Part shown: one piece after another, positions 53,914 to 63,546 of the stretch
Layout of the letters: each line of letters starts with the position of its first letter
Position numbering within the stretch: the first letter of the stretch is position 1
Assembly (NCBI RefSeq): GCF_900172355.1
Contig: NZ_FWFZ01000002.1
Location: 62,001 to 126,000, forward strand
Direction of reading: 5' to 3'
Length of the DNA: 64,000 nt
From: Roseisalinus antarcticus
Lineage (GTDB): Bacteria > Pseudomonadota > Alphaproteobacteria > Rhodobacterales > Rhodobacteraceae
The notes under the pieces: generated by a model
What the model was told of the DNA's origin: nothing
Database searches by the model: none
The model's input: the letters and a program-made list of their open reading frames with translations, nothing else
Translations under genes and position numbers: made by a program

Positions 53914-54987
53914 TTGGGCGCCTACATCCTCAGACGATTGCTGCTCGTGATTCCGACGTTGCTCGGGATCATGATCATCAACTTCACCCTCACCCAATTC
54001 GTGCCGGGCGGCCCGATCGAGCAGATCCTCGCCCGGATGGAGGGGGGCGGCGACGTGTTCGAGGGGATTTCGGGCGGCAGCAGCGAGGTCCTGCAGTCGG
54101 GCGAGAGCGACTACATCGGCGCCCAGGGCCTGCCCCCGGAGTTCATCGCCGAGCTGGAGCGGGAATTCGGCTTCGACAAGCCCCCGCTGGAGCGGTTCCT
54201 GAACATGATGTGGAACTACATGCGGTTCGACTTCGGCGAGAGCTACTTCCGCAACATTTCCGTGCTGGATCTGGTGCTGGAGAAGATGCCGGTGTCGATC
54301 ACGCTGGGGCTGTGGTCGACGCTGATCGCCTACATGATCTCGATCCCGCTGGGCATTCGCAAGGCGGTGCGCGACGGGTCCTCCTTCGATACCTGGACTT
54401 CGGGGGCGATCATCGTCGGCTACGCGATCCCGGGGTTCCTGTTCGCGATCCTGCTGATCGTGCTCTTTGCCGGCGGCAGCTATTGGCGGATCTTCCCGCT
54501 GCGCGGCCTCGTGTCCGACGGCTGGGAGGATTTCGGCCTGATCCACAAGATTCTGGACTATTTCTGGCACATCGCGCTGCCCGTGTTCGCCTCGACCATC
54601 GCGGCCTTCGCGACCCTGACCCTGCTGACCAAGAATTCCTTCCTCGACGAGATCAAGAAGCAATACGTGATGACCGCCAAGGCCAAGGGGCTGGGCGAGC
54701 GGCGGATCCTCTACGGCCATGTCTTCCGCAACGCCATGCTGATCGTGATCTCGGGCTTTCCGGCGCTGTTCATCGGGGTTTTCTTCGGCGGCTCGCTGAT
54801 CATCGAGACGCTGTTCTCGCTCGACGGGCTGGGCCGGCTGGGGTTCGAGGCGGCCGTGGCGCGGGATTACCCGGTGGTCTTCGGCACGCTTTTCGCCTTC
54901 TCCTTGATCGGCCTGGTGGTCGGCATCCTCACCGACCTGACCTATGTGCTGATTGATCCCCGCATCGATTTCGAGGCGCGAGGCTAG
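53914..54987 (+). CDS. yejB: ABC transporter permease YejB
   Basis: A 357-residue inner-membrane permease. The N-terminal TM helix ([20 protein letters not shown]) and [14 protein letters not shown] are typical of OppB/YejB; the EAA-like loop for the ATPase is around [22 protein letters not shown]. The YejB-type insertion ([14 protein letters not shown] to [20 protein letters not shown]) is visible. The start is TTG at 53914 with AGGAAGGG upstream; no ATG fits this N terminus. It follows yejA by 27 bases. Confidence 0.93.
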   Translation: MGAYILRRLLLVIPTLLGIMIINFTLTQFVPGGPIEQILARMEGGGDVFEGISGGSSEVLQSGESDYIGAQGLPPEFIAELEREFGFDKPPLERFLNMMWNYMRFDFGESYFRNISVLDLVLEKMPVSITLGLWSTLIAYMISIPLGIRKAVRDGSSFDTWTSGAIIVGYAIPGFLFAILLIVLFAGGSYWRIFPLRGLVSDGWEDFGLIHKILDYFWHIALPVFASTIAAFATLTLLTKNSFLDEIKKQYVMTAKAKGLGERRILYGHVFRNAMLIVISGFPALFIGVFFGGSLIIETLFSLDGLGRLGFEAAVARDYPVVFGTLFAFSLIGLVVGILTDLTYVLIDPRIDFEARG

Positions 54988-56232
54988 ATGACCGACCATT
55001 CCGCCCATGCCACCCCCCCCAAGCGGCCGTTCCTGTCGCCGCTCAACCAGCGCCGCTGGCGCAATTTCTGCCGCAATCGCCGGGCGTATTGGTCGCTTTG
55101 GATCTTCGCGATCCTCTTCGGCCTCAGCCTTTGTGCCGAGTTCATCGCCAACGACAAGCCGATCCTGGTGAATTACCGCGGCGATATCCGGATGCCGGTG
55201 TTCGCCTTCTATTCCGAGCAGGATTACGGCGGCGATTTCCGCACCGAGGCCGCCTACAAGGACATCGAGGTTCAGTGCCTCGTCGCGACCGGCGGGCTGG
55301 CGGATTCCTGTTTCGACGCGCCGGAAGAGACGCTCGCCGCGGTCGAGGCCGGCACGATCACCGATTCCGGGTTCGAGCAGGGCTGGATGCTCTGGCCGCT
55401 GATCCCCTACAGCTATGACACGATCGTCGACGTCCCCGGGGTGGCGCCCTCGCCGCCGTCGTCCGAAAACTGGCTGGGGACCGATGACACCAAGCGCGAC
55501 GTCGTGGCGCGGGTGATCTACGGCTTCCGCCTGTCGGTGCTGTTCGCGCTGATCGTGACGGTCGCGGCCTCCCTGATCGGCATCGTAGCCGGCGCGGTCC
55601 AGGGCTTTTTCGGCGGCTGGACCGACCTGATCTTTCAGCGTTTCATCGAGATCTGGACCGGGATTCCGTCACTTTACGTCATCATCATCGTCTTCGCCAT
55701 TCTGGGGCGAAGTTTCTGGCTGCTGGTGTTCCTGACCGTCCTCTTCGGATGGCCGGCGCTGGTGGGCGTGGTGCGGGCCGAATTCCTGCGGGCGCGGAAT
55801 TTCGAATATGTCCGCGCCGCCCGGGCCCTGGGCGTGTCCAACACCAAGATCATGTTCCGCCACATGCTGCCCAACGCGATGGTCGCGACGGTGACGATGC
55901 TGCCCTTCCTGATCACCGGCGGCATCGCGACGCTGGCGAGCCTCGATTTCCTCGGCTTCGGCCTGCCGTCGTCGGCACCTTCGCTTGGCGAGCTCACCTT
56001 GCAGGCCAAGCAGAACCTGCAGGCGCCGTGGCTTGGCTTCACCGCGTTCTTCACCTTCGCGATCATGCTGTCGCTGCTGGTCTTCGTCTTCGAGGGGGTG
56101 CGCGACGCCTTTGATCCGCGCAAGACCTTCGCGCAGTCGAGCAGCCAGCGGAACGGGGCCGCCAAGAAGCGCTATCACGAGATCAAGGGGTTCGTGGACG
56201 TCGGCCAGGACGAGAAGCGGGGCGGCCCATGA
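54988..56232 (+). CDS. yejE: ABC transporter permease YejE
   Basis: A 414-residue partner permease. It starts directly after the yejB stop. The N-terminal segment (SPLNQRRWRNFCRNRRAYWSLWIF) is the family start, followed by an unusually large periplasmic domain (about 40-165) as in YejE, and then five membrane helices with the coupling loop ARALGVSNTKIMFRHMLPNAM. Its final four bases overlap the start of the ATPase gene (ATGA), so synthesis of permease and ATPase is likely coupled. Confidence 0.93.
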   Translation: MTDHSAHATPPKRPFLSPLNQRRWRNFCRNRRAYWSLWIFAILFGLSLCAEFIANDKPILVNYRGDIRMPVFAFYSEQDYGGDFRTEAAYKDIEVQCLVATGGLADSCFDAPEETLAAVEAGTITDSGFEQGWMLWPLIPYSYDTIVDVPGVAPSPPSSENWLGTDDTKRDVVARVIYGFRLSVLFALIVTVAASLIGIVAGAVQGFFGGWTDLIFQRFIEIWTGIPSLYVIIIVFAILGRSFWLLVFLTVLFGWPALVGVVRAEFLRARNFEYVRAARALGVSNTKIMFRHMLPNAMVATVTMLPFLITGGIATLASLDFLGFGLPSSAPSLGELTLQAKQNLQAPWLGFTAFFTFAIMLSLLVFVFEGVRDAFDPRKTFAQSSSQRNGAAKKRYHEIKGFVDVGQDEKRGGP

Positions 56233-57830
56233 GCGCGATCCTGCAGGTCCGCGGCCTGAACGTGCGGTTTGCCCAGGACGGGTCGGTCACCGATGCCGTC
56301 AGGGGCGTCAGCTTCGAGGTCGGCCGGGGCGAGACCGTCGCGCTTGTAGGGGAAAGCGGCTCTGGCAAGTCGGTCACGGCGCTGTCGACGGTGCAATTGC
56401 TGGGCGATTCGGCGCAGATGTCGGGCTCCATCACCTATGACGGGGCCGAGATGATCGGCGCCCCCGAGGCCGAGCTGCGCCGGGTGCGGGGCAACGACAT
56501 CAGCTTCATCTTCCAGGAGCCGATGACATCGCTCAATCCGCTTCATACGCTGGAAAAGCAGCTCGCCGAATCGATCGAGCTTCACCAGGGGCTGCGCGGC
56601 GCAAAGGTGCGCGAGCACATCGTCGAGCTGATGAACAAGGTCGGCATCCGCGACCCCGAGGAACGGCTGGGCGCGTATCCGCACCAGCTGTCGGGGGGGC
56701 AGCGGCAGCGCGTGATGATCGCGATGGCCCTGGCCAACAATCCGCAGCTTCTGATCGCGGACGAGCCGACGACGGCGCTGGACGTGACGATCCAGGCGCA
56801 AATCCTCGATCTGCTGGCGGATCTGAAGCGCGACAGTGGCCTGTCGCTGCTGTTCATCACCCATGACCTGACGATCGTGCGGCAGATCGCCGACCGGGTC
56901 TGCGTGATGAAAGACGGCGAGATCGTCGAGCAAGGACCGGTGGACGATATTTTCGACAGGCCGCAGCACCCCTACACGGTCAGCCTGTTGACGGCCGAAA
57001 GCACAGGCGCCCCCACGCCGGTGCCGGCAGGGGCCGAGGTGATCGCCGAGACCGAGCATCTGAAGATCTGGTTCCCGGTCCAGCGCGGCCTCTTGCGGCG
57101 CACGGTGGGCCATATCAAGGCCGTGAACAACGCGACGCTGTCGGTCCGCGCGGGCGAGACGGTGGGAATCGTGGGCGAAAGCGGCTCCGGCAAGACCACC
57201 CTGGCGCTCGCGGTGATGAAGCTGATCCGGTCCGAGGGGCGTATCGGCTTCATGGGCCGCGACATCGAGCGCTTCTCGCAATCCCAGGTGCGACCGCTGC
57301 GCGGGGACATGCAGATGGTGTTCCAGGACCCCTACGGCTCGCTCTCGCCGCGCATGACGGTGGCCGAGATCATCTCGGAGGGGCTGGACGTTCACGGCAT
57401 CGAGAAGAACGAGGACAAGCGGATCCTGGTGGCCGAGATCATGGAGGAGGTCGGGCTCGACCCCGCGTTGATGGACCGCTACCCGCACGAGTTTTCCGGC
57501 GGCCAGCGCCAGAGGGTCGCCATCGCCCGCGCAATGATCCTGCGGCCCAAGCTGCTGGTGCTGGACGAGCCGACCTCGGCGCTCGACATGACGGTGCAGG
57601 TTCAGATCGTCGATCTGCTGCGCGAATTGCAGCGCAAGCACCGGCTGGCCTACATCTTCATTTCCCATGACCTCAAGGTGGTGCGGGCGCTGTCGCACCG
57701 GGTCATGGTGATGAAGGAAGGCGACGTGGTCGAGGCAGGGTTGGCCGAGGAGATCTTCCGGCGGCCGCAGACGGAGTACACCCGCGCCCTGATGGCCGCG
57801 GCCTTCATCGAGATGGACGAGGACGCCTGA
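56229..57830 (+). CDS. yejF: ABC transporter ATP-binding protein YejF (two ATPase domains)
   Basis: A 533-residue protein with two tandem ABC domains. The first has Walker A GESGSGKS, signature LSGGQRQRVMIA and Walker B LLIADEPTTALD; the second has GESGSGKTT, FSGGQRQRVAIARAM and LLVLDEPTSALD. Each has its own H-loop (FITHDLT and FISHDLK) and D-loop, so both sites look competent. It powers the YejBE permease. A B-type hairpin repeat begins right after the stop, and the D,D-carboxypeptidase gene ends 97 bases further, on the opposite strand. Confidence 0.95.
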   Translation: MSAILQVRGLNVRFAQDGSVTDAVRGVSFEVGRGETVALVGESGSGKSVTALSTVQLLGDSAQMSGSITYDGAEMIGAPEAELRRVRGNDISFIFQEPMTSLNPLHTLEKQLAESIELHQGLRGAKVREHIVELMNKVGIRDPEERLGAYPHQLSGGQRQRVMIAMALANNPQLLIADEPTTALDVTIQAQILDLLADLKRDSGLSLLFITHDLTIVRQIADRVCVMKDGEIVEQGPVDDIFDRPQHPYTVSLLTAESTGAPTPVPAGAEVIAETEHLKIWFPVQRGLLRRTVGHIKAVNNATLSVRAGETVGIVGESGSGKTTLALAVMKLIRSEGRIGFMGRDIERFSQSQVRPLRGDMQMVFQDPYGSLSPRMTVAEIISEGLDVHGIEKNEDKRILVAEIMEEVGLDPALMDRYPHEFSGGQRQRVAIARAMILRPKLLVLDEPTSALDMTVQVQIVDLLRELQRKHRLAYIFISHDLKVVRALSHRVMVMKEGDVVEAGLAEEIFRRPQTEYTRALMAAAFIEMDEDA

Positions 57831-57880
57831 GACGGCGGACGACGCTCGCGCGTGCCGCGCATCGCCCCGCCCACCGTCCC
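57831..57880. repeat. Dispersed hairpin repeat B, copy 3
   Basis: Outer arms GACGG and CCGTC enclose GACGCTCGC, the inner hairpin GCGCG-TGC-CGCGC and ATCGCCCC. It begins directly after the yejF stop codon, between two convergent genes. Confidence 0.75.
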
Positions 57881-57926
57881 TTGGCTGTCGCGACCGGAGG
57901 GCTGCCGCCTCGCCCGGTCCTGGTGC

Positions 57927-59354
57927 TCAGCTTGGCGGCTGGATCATGAAGCAGGTGGTGCCTCGGGCCTGAAGTCGCCGGCAGGAAAGCTCCGCCGTCT
58001 CGCGGGTCATGCCCATGAAATTGGCGTCGAAGCCGCGCGAGTTGCGCACCACCCGCCGCAGGGTGCCGTCGAGCGTCGACATCTCGTTCAGCGCCACGCG
58101 CAGCAGGACCCTTTCCGCTTGCCCCTCGCTGTCGTAGCGGCCGACGTTGATGCCCCAATGGCGGCCGGAGCTCGTGGACAGGCGCTCGACCACCTCCTGT
58201 TCGGGGCTGGGGGCCGAGACCTCGACGACCAGGTCGCCGGGCCTCGCGCGGGGCGAAACCTCGAGAACTTCCGGCGCACTCGCCGTTGCGGCAACGACGG
58301 CGTCGGCGACGGCCTCGCCCAGGGCGACCTCTGACGGATCAGGCTCCATCGCAGCGGCGACGACCGTCGCGATCATGTCGGCATCGACCGCCGGTGGCAG
58401 GGCGCGCACGGGCCGGACCTGGGGATGCAGGCTGCGGCTCACGGCGCCGCTGACGCGGATCGTGCGGGCCCCCGGGCCGCTGTCGTTGCCCATGTAGGGG
58501 GGGCGTTCTGGACGGCGCAGGGCAACGCGGGTCGGGGCCCGGGCGAAGCCCGCATCCATCAGCCGCGAGACCCGCTCGGTGCGGGCCGCGGAGCCGGGGG
58601 CGCCGAACACGGTGACGATGATCCGCTCGGAGCCGCGCTGGGCCGACGCGACGAGGTTGGAGCCCGCCGCGGAGGTGTAGCCGGTCTTGATCCCGTCGGC
58701 GCCGACATAGCCCTGGAGGAACCGGCGGTTGGTGTTGGAGACGGTCCGCATCCCCGCGTCCGTGGTGATTCGCGAGAACAGATTGTAGTATTGCGGCCAG
58801 TCGTAGATCATGTGTCGTCCGAGGATCGTCATGTCGCGGGCGCTGGACATGTGGCCCGTTTCGGTCAGGCCGTGGGCATTGCGAAAGTGGGTGCTGTTCA
58901 TGCCCATCGCCTGGGCGGTGCGGGTCATCCGCCGGGCAAAGGCCGCTTCGGAGCCGGAGATCGCGATGCCGATGGCGGTCGCGGCATCGTTGGCCGATTT
59001 CACCGCGGCCGCCCGGATCAGGTAGCGGAACCGGATCTGTTGCCCCGCTTGTAGGCCGAGTTTCGAGGGAGGTTCCGCCGCCGCCTCGCGGGTGATCGTC
59101 ACCACTGTGTCGAGGCTGATCTCGCCGCGCTCCACCGCTTCGAACGCGATGTAGAGCGTCATCATCTTGGTCAGCGACGCCGGGTGGAGCGAGGTTTCCG
59201 CATTGCTGCTGTCGTAGATTTCGCCCGATCGCGCGTCCATCACCATGTAGGCGTAGGGTGCGGCGCGGGATGCGAGTGGCATCAGCGCCGCAAGCATGAG
59301 CACGACAGAGAGTATCAGTCCCGTACGGGCGGGATGCCCCAATCTTAGAGTCAC
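57927..59354 (-). CDS. D-alanyl-D-alanine carboxypeptidase with C-terminal SPOR domain
   Basis: A 475-residue penicillin-binding protein of the PBP5/6 class that removes the last D-alanine from peptidoglycan stem peptides. The signal sequence (LILSVVLMLAALMPLASRA) leads to the acyl-enzyme motif ASLTK (S60, K63), SAN (120-122) and KTG (223-225), all in proper spacing. Residues 395-475 (VVERLSTSSGRHWGINVGRYDSEGQAERVLLRVAL onward) form a SPOR domain, which in other proteins binds denuded peptidoglycan at division sites. The start is GTG at 59354, placed just before the signal peptide. It is convergent with yejF. Confidence 0.92.
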   Translation of the reverse strand: MTLRLGHPARTGLILSVVLMLAALMPLASRAAPYAYMVMDARSGEIYDSSNAETSLHPASLTKMMTLYIAFEAVERGEISLDTVVTITREAAAEPPSKLGLQAGQQIRFRYLIRAAAVKSANDAATAIGIAISGSEAAFARRMTRTAQAMGMNSTHFRNAHGLTETGHMSSARDMTILGRHMIYDWPQYYNLFSRITTDAGMRTVSNTNRRFLQGYVGADGIKTGYTSAAGSNLVASAQRGSERIIVTVFGAPGSAARTERVSRLMDAGFARAPTRVALRRPERPPYMGNDSGPGARTIRVSGAVSRSLHPQVRPVRALPPAVDADMIATVVAAAMEPDPSEVALGEAVADAVVAATASAPEVLEVSPRARPGDLVVEVSAPSPEQEVVERLSTSSGRHWGINVGRYDSEGQAERVLLRVALNEMSTLDGTLRRVVRNSRGFDANFMGMTRETAELSCRRLQARGTTCFMIQPPS

Positions 59355-59590
59355 GATGCCTGCCTCGTTTTTGCCTCGTGCGCCCCGATCTGTCGCCGGG
59401 TGCGCCTTCTTATTGGGAAAATCGTAGCACGGGCTTCGAATTCCAGAAACCCTTAAAATCAAGGGTCTTGCGTTAACTTTTGACGTGCGGCGGCGAACAT
59501 GTTGGGCTGCCGGCCGGTCACGGCGCTAGATCGGCCAATGTGGCGAAACCGGGGCAATTGTGGCGAAAATGAGGCGGGCCCGGGGACCGG

Positions 59591-60313
59591 TCAGGGCAGG
59601 CTCGCAAGAAGGGCGGGCAGGGAGCCGAGGTCGGCGATCTCGCGAAAGCGGGGGTGATCCTTCGGCGCGAGGGCATGCTCCAGGTCCCAGGTCATCTCGT
59701 GGGGGACGTGGACACCCCAGGCGCCGGCCTCGAGCGCGGGCAGGACGTCGGACTTCAGCGAATTGCCGATCATCATTGCCTGGGCGTGGCCGGCGAAGAT
59801 CCGGGCATAGACGGGGGCGGTCTTTTCCGAGACGATCTCGACCCCGTCGAAAAGGTCGCCGATCCCCGATTGCGCCAGCTTGCGTTCCTGGTCGAGCAGG
59901 TCGCCCTTGGTGATCAGGACGATATGCGCTTGGGCCGCCATCGCTTCGACCGCCTCGCGGGCATGGGGCAAGAGGTCGATCGGGTGGGCCAGCATCTCCT
60001 GCCCGGCGGCGAGGATCTCGGCCACCACATGTCCCGGCAGGTCGCCGCCCGTGACCTCCAGCGCGGTCTCGATCATCGACAGCATGAAGCCCTTTATGCC
60101 GTAGCCGTAGTGGCCGAGGTTGCGCCGCTCCGCCGCAAGAAGGCGCTCGGCCAGGTGATCTGGGGCGCAATGATCGGCCAGAAGGGCCGCGAATCTGTCC
60201 TGTGTGATGCGAAAGAATCGCTCGTTGTGCCAAAGCGTATCGTCCGCGTCGAAGCCGATGATCCAGTCGCGGGCATGTGTCACAGCAATTCCGTTCGGTG
60301 TTGGGCTTTTCAT
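59591..60313 (-). CDS. HAD-superfamily hydrolase
   Basis: A 240-residue cytoplasmic phosphatase-like protein. The HAD motifs are complete: the nucleophile loop FDADDTLW (D22, D24), ITKGD as motif II, the lysine region ERKLAQSGIG and motif IV GNSLKSDVLPALEAG. The cap between motifs I and II is helical. The substrate is unknown. The ATG at 60313 follows GGAGCCAT; a GTG at 60283 is possible. It is divergent from clpS with about 88 bases between. Confidence 0.88.
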   Translation of the reverse strand: MKSPTPNGIAVTHARDWIIGFDADDTLWHNERFFRITQDRFAALLADHCAPDHLAERLLAAERRNLGHYGYGIKGFMLSMIETALEVTGGDLPGHVVAEILAAGQEMLAHPIDLLPHAREAVEAMAAQAHIVLITKGDLLDQERKLAQSGIGDLFDGVEIVSEKTAPVYARIFAGHAQAMMIGNSLKSDVLPALEAGAWGVHVPHEMTWDLEHALAPKDHPRFREIADLGSLPALLASLP

Positions 60314-60401
60314 ATGGCTCCGAACGCATATATTACAGGGCCGAAGCAGCGCAACGCGAGACCGGAAGGGGCCCTGACAGGTCATGCTGGCGGATTTCTA
60401 C

Positions 60402-60725
60402 ATGATGGCGGACAAGAAGGGTGACGACGATGACGACGTCGGCCTGAAACTTGAGACGCGCCCGAAAACAAAGCGCCCGCCTCTCTACAAGGTGCTTATT
60501 CTAAATGACGACTACACGCCGATGGAATTTGTCGTGCATGTGCTCGAGCGGTTTTTCGGCTTGTCCCATGCGCAGGCGTTCGAGCTTATGCTGACGGTCC
60601 ACAAGAAAGGCCTTGCGGTGGTCGGCGTGTTCTCGTTCGAGATTGCCGAGACGAAAGTGGCGCAGGTGATGGATTTCGCCCAGCGGCACCAGCATCCGCT
60701 GCAATGCACGATGGAAAAGGAATAA
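60402..60725 (+). CDS. clpS: ClpS adaptor of the Clp protease
   Basis: The 107-residue adaptor delivers proteins with destabilising N-terminal residues to ClpAP. The core motif [21 protein letters not shown] and the blocks [20 protein letters not shown] and [20 protein letters not shown] are clear; the hydrophobic pocket residues include the M of YTPM and the N-D pair. The first 30 residues are charged and flexible, as usual. ATGs at 60384, 60402 and 60405 are all in frame; 60402 resembles relatives. The RsmC-like gene starts 10 bases after its stop. Confidence 0.94.
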   Translation: MMADKKGDDDDDVGLKLETRPKTKRPPLYKVLILNDDYTPMEFVVHVLERFFGLSHAQAFELMLTVHKKGLAVVGVFSFEIAETKVAQVMDFAQRHQHPLQCTMEKE

Positions 60726-60735
60726 GCGCCCGGCC

Positions 60736-61710
60736 ATGGCCGAATCGCGTCTTGCCATGGCCCTCGCGGGCCCTCTGAGCCTGCCTGACGGGCCCGTGGC
60801 GGTCCTGCGGCCCCCTGCGGCCTATGACCTGCCGCTCGGCGCGGACCGCGCCCGGGTGGTGACGGGGTATTGTCCGGATGCCGAGGTCTGGGCCGGCCGC
60901 GGCTACGAGGTGACGCGGGAGATTCCCGATGTCGCGTCCTCCATCGTCGTGGTGCCGCGGTCCAAGGTCCTGGCGCGGGACATGATCGCGCGGGCGGCGG
61001 CGCGGGGCCCGGTGCTGGTGGACGGGCAGCGGACCGATGGCGCCGATGCCCTGTGGAAGGCCGTGCGCAAGCGTTTCGGCGATGTGCCGAGCCTGGCCAA
61101 GGCCCACGGCCGGGCCTTCCTTCTGCCGCAAACCGATGCCCTGACCGATTGGCTGGCCCCCGTGCCCGCGCGTGGCGACCATGGCTATGTCACGGGCGCC
61201 GGCGTCTTTTCCGAGGACGGGGTGGACCCGGGCTCGGCCTTGCTGGCCGAGGCGCTGCCGGCCAAGCTTCCGGCGCATGTGGTCGATCTCGGGGCGGGCT
61301 GGGGCTATCTGGCGGCGGCGGCACTGACCCGCGACGGCGTCGAGCGGCTGGACCTCGTCGAGGCCGAGGCCGCGGCGCTGGATTGTGCCCGGCAGAACGT
61401 GACCGACGCCCGCGCGGTGTTCCACTGGGCGGACGCGACACGCTGGCGCCCCGAGGCGCCGGTTGGCGCGGTGATCTGCAACCCGCCGTTCCACACCACC
61501 CGCAAGGCGGACCCGGCACTGGGGCAGGCGTTCATCGCCGCGGCGGCCGCGATGCTGCTGCCCTCCGGCCAGCTCTGGCTTGTGGCGAACCGGCATCTGC
61601 CCTATGAGGCCGCGCTCCGTGATCGCTTTGTCCAGGTCTCGGAGATTGGCGGCGACGGGCGCTACAAGCTGTTCCAGGCCAACCGTCCGCGCCGCAAGCC
61701 CGTGTCCTGA
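60736..61710 (+). CDS. RsmC/RlmG-like class I SAM-dependent methyltransferase
   Basis: A 324-residue protein with two halves: a degenerate N-terminal methyltransferase-like part and an active C-terminal Rossmann fold with the SAM loop VVDLGAGWGYLAAAAL and the amino-methylation motif NPPFH (249-253). This layout is that of 16S rRNA m2G methyltransferases such as RsmC. The exact rRNA site is not known here. It lies 10 bases after clpS and 15 before the SDR gene, so the three probably share one transcript. Confidence 0.85.
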   Translation: MAESRLAMALAGPLSLPDGPVAVLRPPAAYDLPLGADRARVVTGYCPDAEVWAGRGYEVTREIPDVASSIVVVPRSKVLARDMIARAAARGPVLVDGQRTDGADALWKAVRKRFGDVPSLAKAHGRAFLLPQTDALTDWLAPVPARGDHGYVTGAGVFSEDGVDPGSALLAEALPAKLPAHVVDLGAGWGYLAAAALTRDGVERLDLVEAEAAALDCARQNVTDARAVFHWADATRWRPEAPVGAVICNPPFHTTRKADPALGQAFIAAAAAMLLPSGQLWLVANRHLPYEAALRDRFVQVSEIGGDGRYKLFQANRPRRKPVS

Positions 61711-61725
61711 CAGGAGAGCCCTGCA

Positions 61726-62529
61726 ATGACCTTTTCCATCGCCGGAAAGACCGCCATCGTCACCGGGGCAGCCAACGGCGTCGGGCTGGCCATCGGGCGC
61801 CACTTCCTGCGCGAGGGGGCAAATGTCGTCTTCGCCGACATGGACGAGGCGAGCCTCGAGCGCCAGGTCGGCGAGCAGGCCGACGAAGATGCTACCTTCA
61901 GGATCTTTGCCGGGGATCTGCGCGAACGGCTGACGATAAAGAACCTGCTGTCCCTCACGGTCGATGCATTCGAGCGGATCGACATCCTGGTGAACGCCTC
62001 GCGCCAGATGATCGCGGCCGACCCGCTCGATTCCGAGAACGACGCGATGGAGACGCTGCTGCAGCAGAACCTGATGACCGCCCTGCGGCTGAGCCAGGCC
62101 ACCGCGAAACGGATGATCAAGCAGGCCGACCCCGAGGGCGACGGCCCGATCGGGGCGATCATCAACCTGTCGTCGATCGCGGCGCGGCGGACCCATCCCG
62201 AACTTCTGGCCTATTCGGTTTCCTCGGCGGCGCTGGACCAGATGACCCGCAGCCTGGCGGTCGCCCTGGCGCCCAAGCGGATCAGGGTCAATGCGGTGGC
62301 CTTCGGCTCTGTCATGTCGGCCAGCCTCAAGGGGGCGCTGAAGGACAACGAGGAATTCCGCGAAGAGATCGTCGACCATACGCCGCTGAACCGGATCGCG
62401 GGCCCGTCCGAAGTCTCGGATGCGGTGCAATACCTGGCCTCGGACGCGTCGTCCTTCGTAACCGGGCAGATCATCACGGTGGACGGCGGCCGGACGCTGA
62501 TCGACCCGGTCACGGCGCCGGCGCACTGA
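61726..62529 (+). CDS. Short-chain dehydrogenase/reductase-like protein lacking the catalytic lysine
   Basis: A 267-residue Rossmann-fold protein. The cofactor loop VTGAANGVGLAIG (12-24) is intact, the NAS of the NNAG motif is at 90-92, and the active-site serine is in INLSSIAARR (146-155). The normal YxxxK motif reads Y163-S-V-S-S167, so the lysine needed for usual SDR catalysis is replaced by serine, while the surrounding AALDQMTRSLAVALAPKRIRV is well conserved. It may bind a cofactor without reducing substrates. It sits between the RsmC-like gene and hemF on the same strand; I recall similar lysine-less SDRs next to hemF in relatives. Confidence 0.85.
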   Translation: MTFSIAGKTAIVTGAANGVGLAIGRHFLREGANVVFADMDEASLERQVGEQADEDATFRIFAGDLRERLTIKNLLSLTVDAFERIDILVNASRQMIAADPLDSENDAMETLLQQNLMTALRLSQATAKRMIKQADPEGDGPIGAIINLSSIAARRTHPELLAYSVSSAALDQMTRSLAVALAPKRIRVNAVAFGSVMSASLKGALKDNEEFREEIVDHTPLNRIAGPSEVSDAVQYLASDASSFVTGQIITVDGGRTLIDPVTAPAH

Positions 62530-62643
62530 CCTCTCCGCCCGGCCTGGGCCCTCGCGCCAGGAGGCGGGGCGTTGTGCTCTTTCACCCGGCAGGCGGGCGG
62601 TGCTAGCCTTGCGCGACACTCGACAAGCGAAAGGCAGGCAGGA

Positions 62644-63546
62644 ATGACGACCGACGTGGCGGAGCCGATGGACACCGAAAAGAGCAGGGCGGCGGGCTGG
62701 TTCCGGGAGCTGCGCGACGAGATCGTCGCGGCCTTCGAACGGCTGGAGGAGGCCCCCGGCACCGGGCCGGTCGCCGATCTGCCTCCGGGACGGTTCGAGG
62801 TGACCGAGACGACTCGGCAGAGCGACGACGGCTCGGACGCCGGTGGCGGGCTGATGAGCGTGATGCGCGGCGGCCGCGTGTTCGAGAAGGTGGGCGTCAA
62901 CGTCTCGACGGTGTTCGGTCATCTTGGGCCGGCGGCGCAAAAGGCCATGGCTGCGCGGGGCGTGCCCGGAATGGAAAGCGACCCGCGGTTCTGGGCCTCC
63001 GGCATCAGCCTTGTCGCGCATATGCAGAACCCCCATGCGCCGGCGGTGCATATGAACACCCGGATGTTCTGGACGCCCCATGCCTGGTGGTTCGGAGGCG
63101 GGTCCGACCTGAACCCCTGCATCGAATATCCCGATGACACCGCGCATTTCCATGCCACCCAGAAGGCGCATCTGGATCCGCATGGCGCAGCGTTCTATCC
63201 GAAGCTGAAAGCCTGGGCGGACGAGTATTTCTTCATTCCTCACCGGGGCCGGGCGCGGGGCGTCGGCGGCATCTTCATGGACGATCATCACTCGGGGGAC
63301 TGGGAGGCCGATTTCGCCCTGACCCGCGATATCGGCCGGGCCTTTCTGCCGGCCTATCTGCCACTGGTAGAGAAGCGGCGCGAGACGCCATGGACAGAGG
63401 GCGACAAGGAGATCCAGCTTGTGCACCGCGGGCTCTACGCGGAATACAACTTGGTCTATGATCGGGGAACGAAATTTGGTCTGACGACCGGCCACGATGC
63501 GAATGCGGTCCTGATGAGCCTGCCACCCATGGCGAAATGGATCTGA
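62644..63546 (+). CDS. hemF: Oxygen-dependent coproporphyrinogen III oxidase
   Basis: A 300-residue enzyme that converts coproporphyrinogen III to protoporphyrinogen IX using O2, in heme and (where present) bacteriochlorophyll synthesis. The HemF patterns are plain: PGGRFEVTET-like PPGRFEVTETTRQ, GGGLMSVMRGGRVFEKVGVN, NPHAPAVHMNTRMFW, WWFGGGSDLNPCI and GGIFMDDHHSGDW. The ATG at 62644 follows AGGCAGGA. It converges with hemE; a very strong hairpin separates them. Confidence 0.96.
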   Translation: MTTDVAEPMDTEKSRAAGWFRELRDEIVAAFERLEEAPGTGPVADLPPGRFEVTETTRQSDDGSDAGGGLMSVMRGGRVFEKVGVNVSTVFGHLGPAAQKAMAARGVPGMESDPRFWASGISLVAHMQNPHAPAVHMNTRMFWTPHAWWFGGGSDLNPCIEYPDDTAHFHATQKAHLDPHGAAFYPKLKAWADEYFFIPHRGRARGVGGIFMDDHHSGDWEADFALTRDIGRAFLPAYLPLVEKRRETPWTEGDKEIQLVHRGLYAEYNLVYDRGTKFGLTTGHDANAVLMSLPPMAKWI

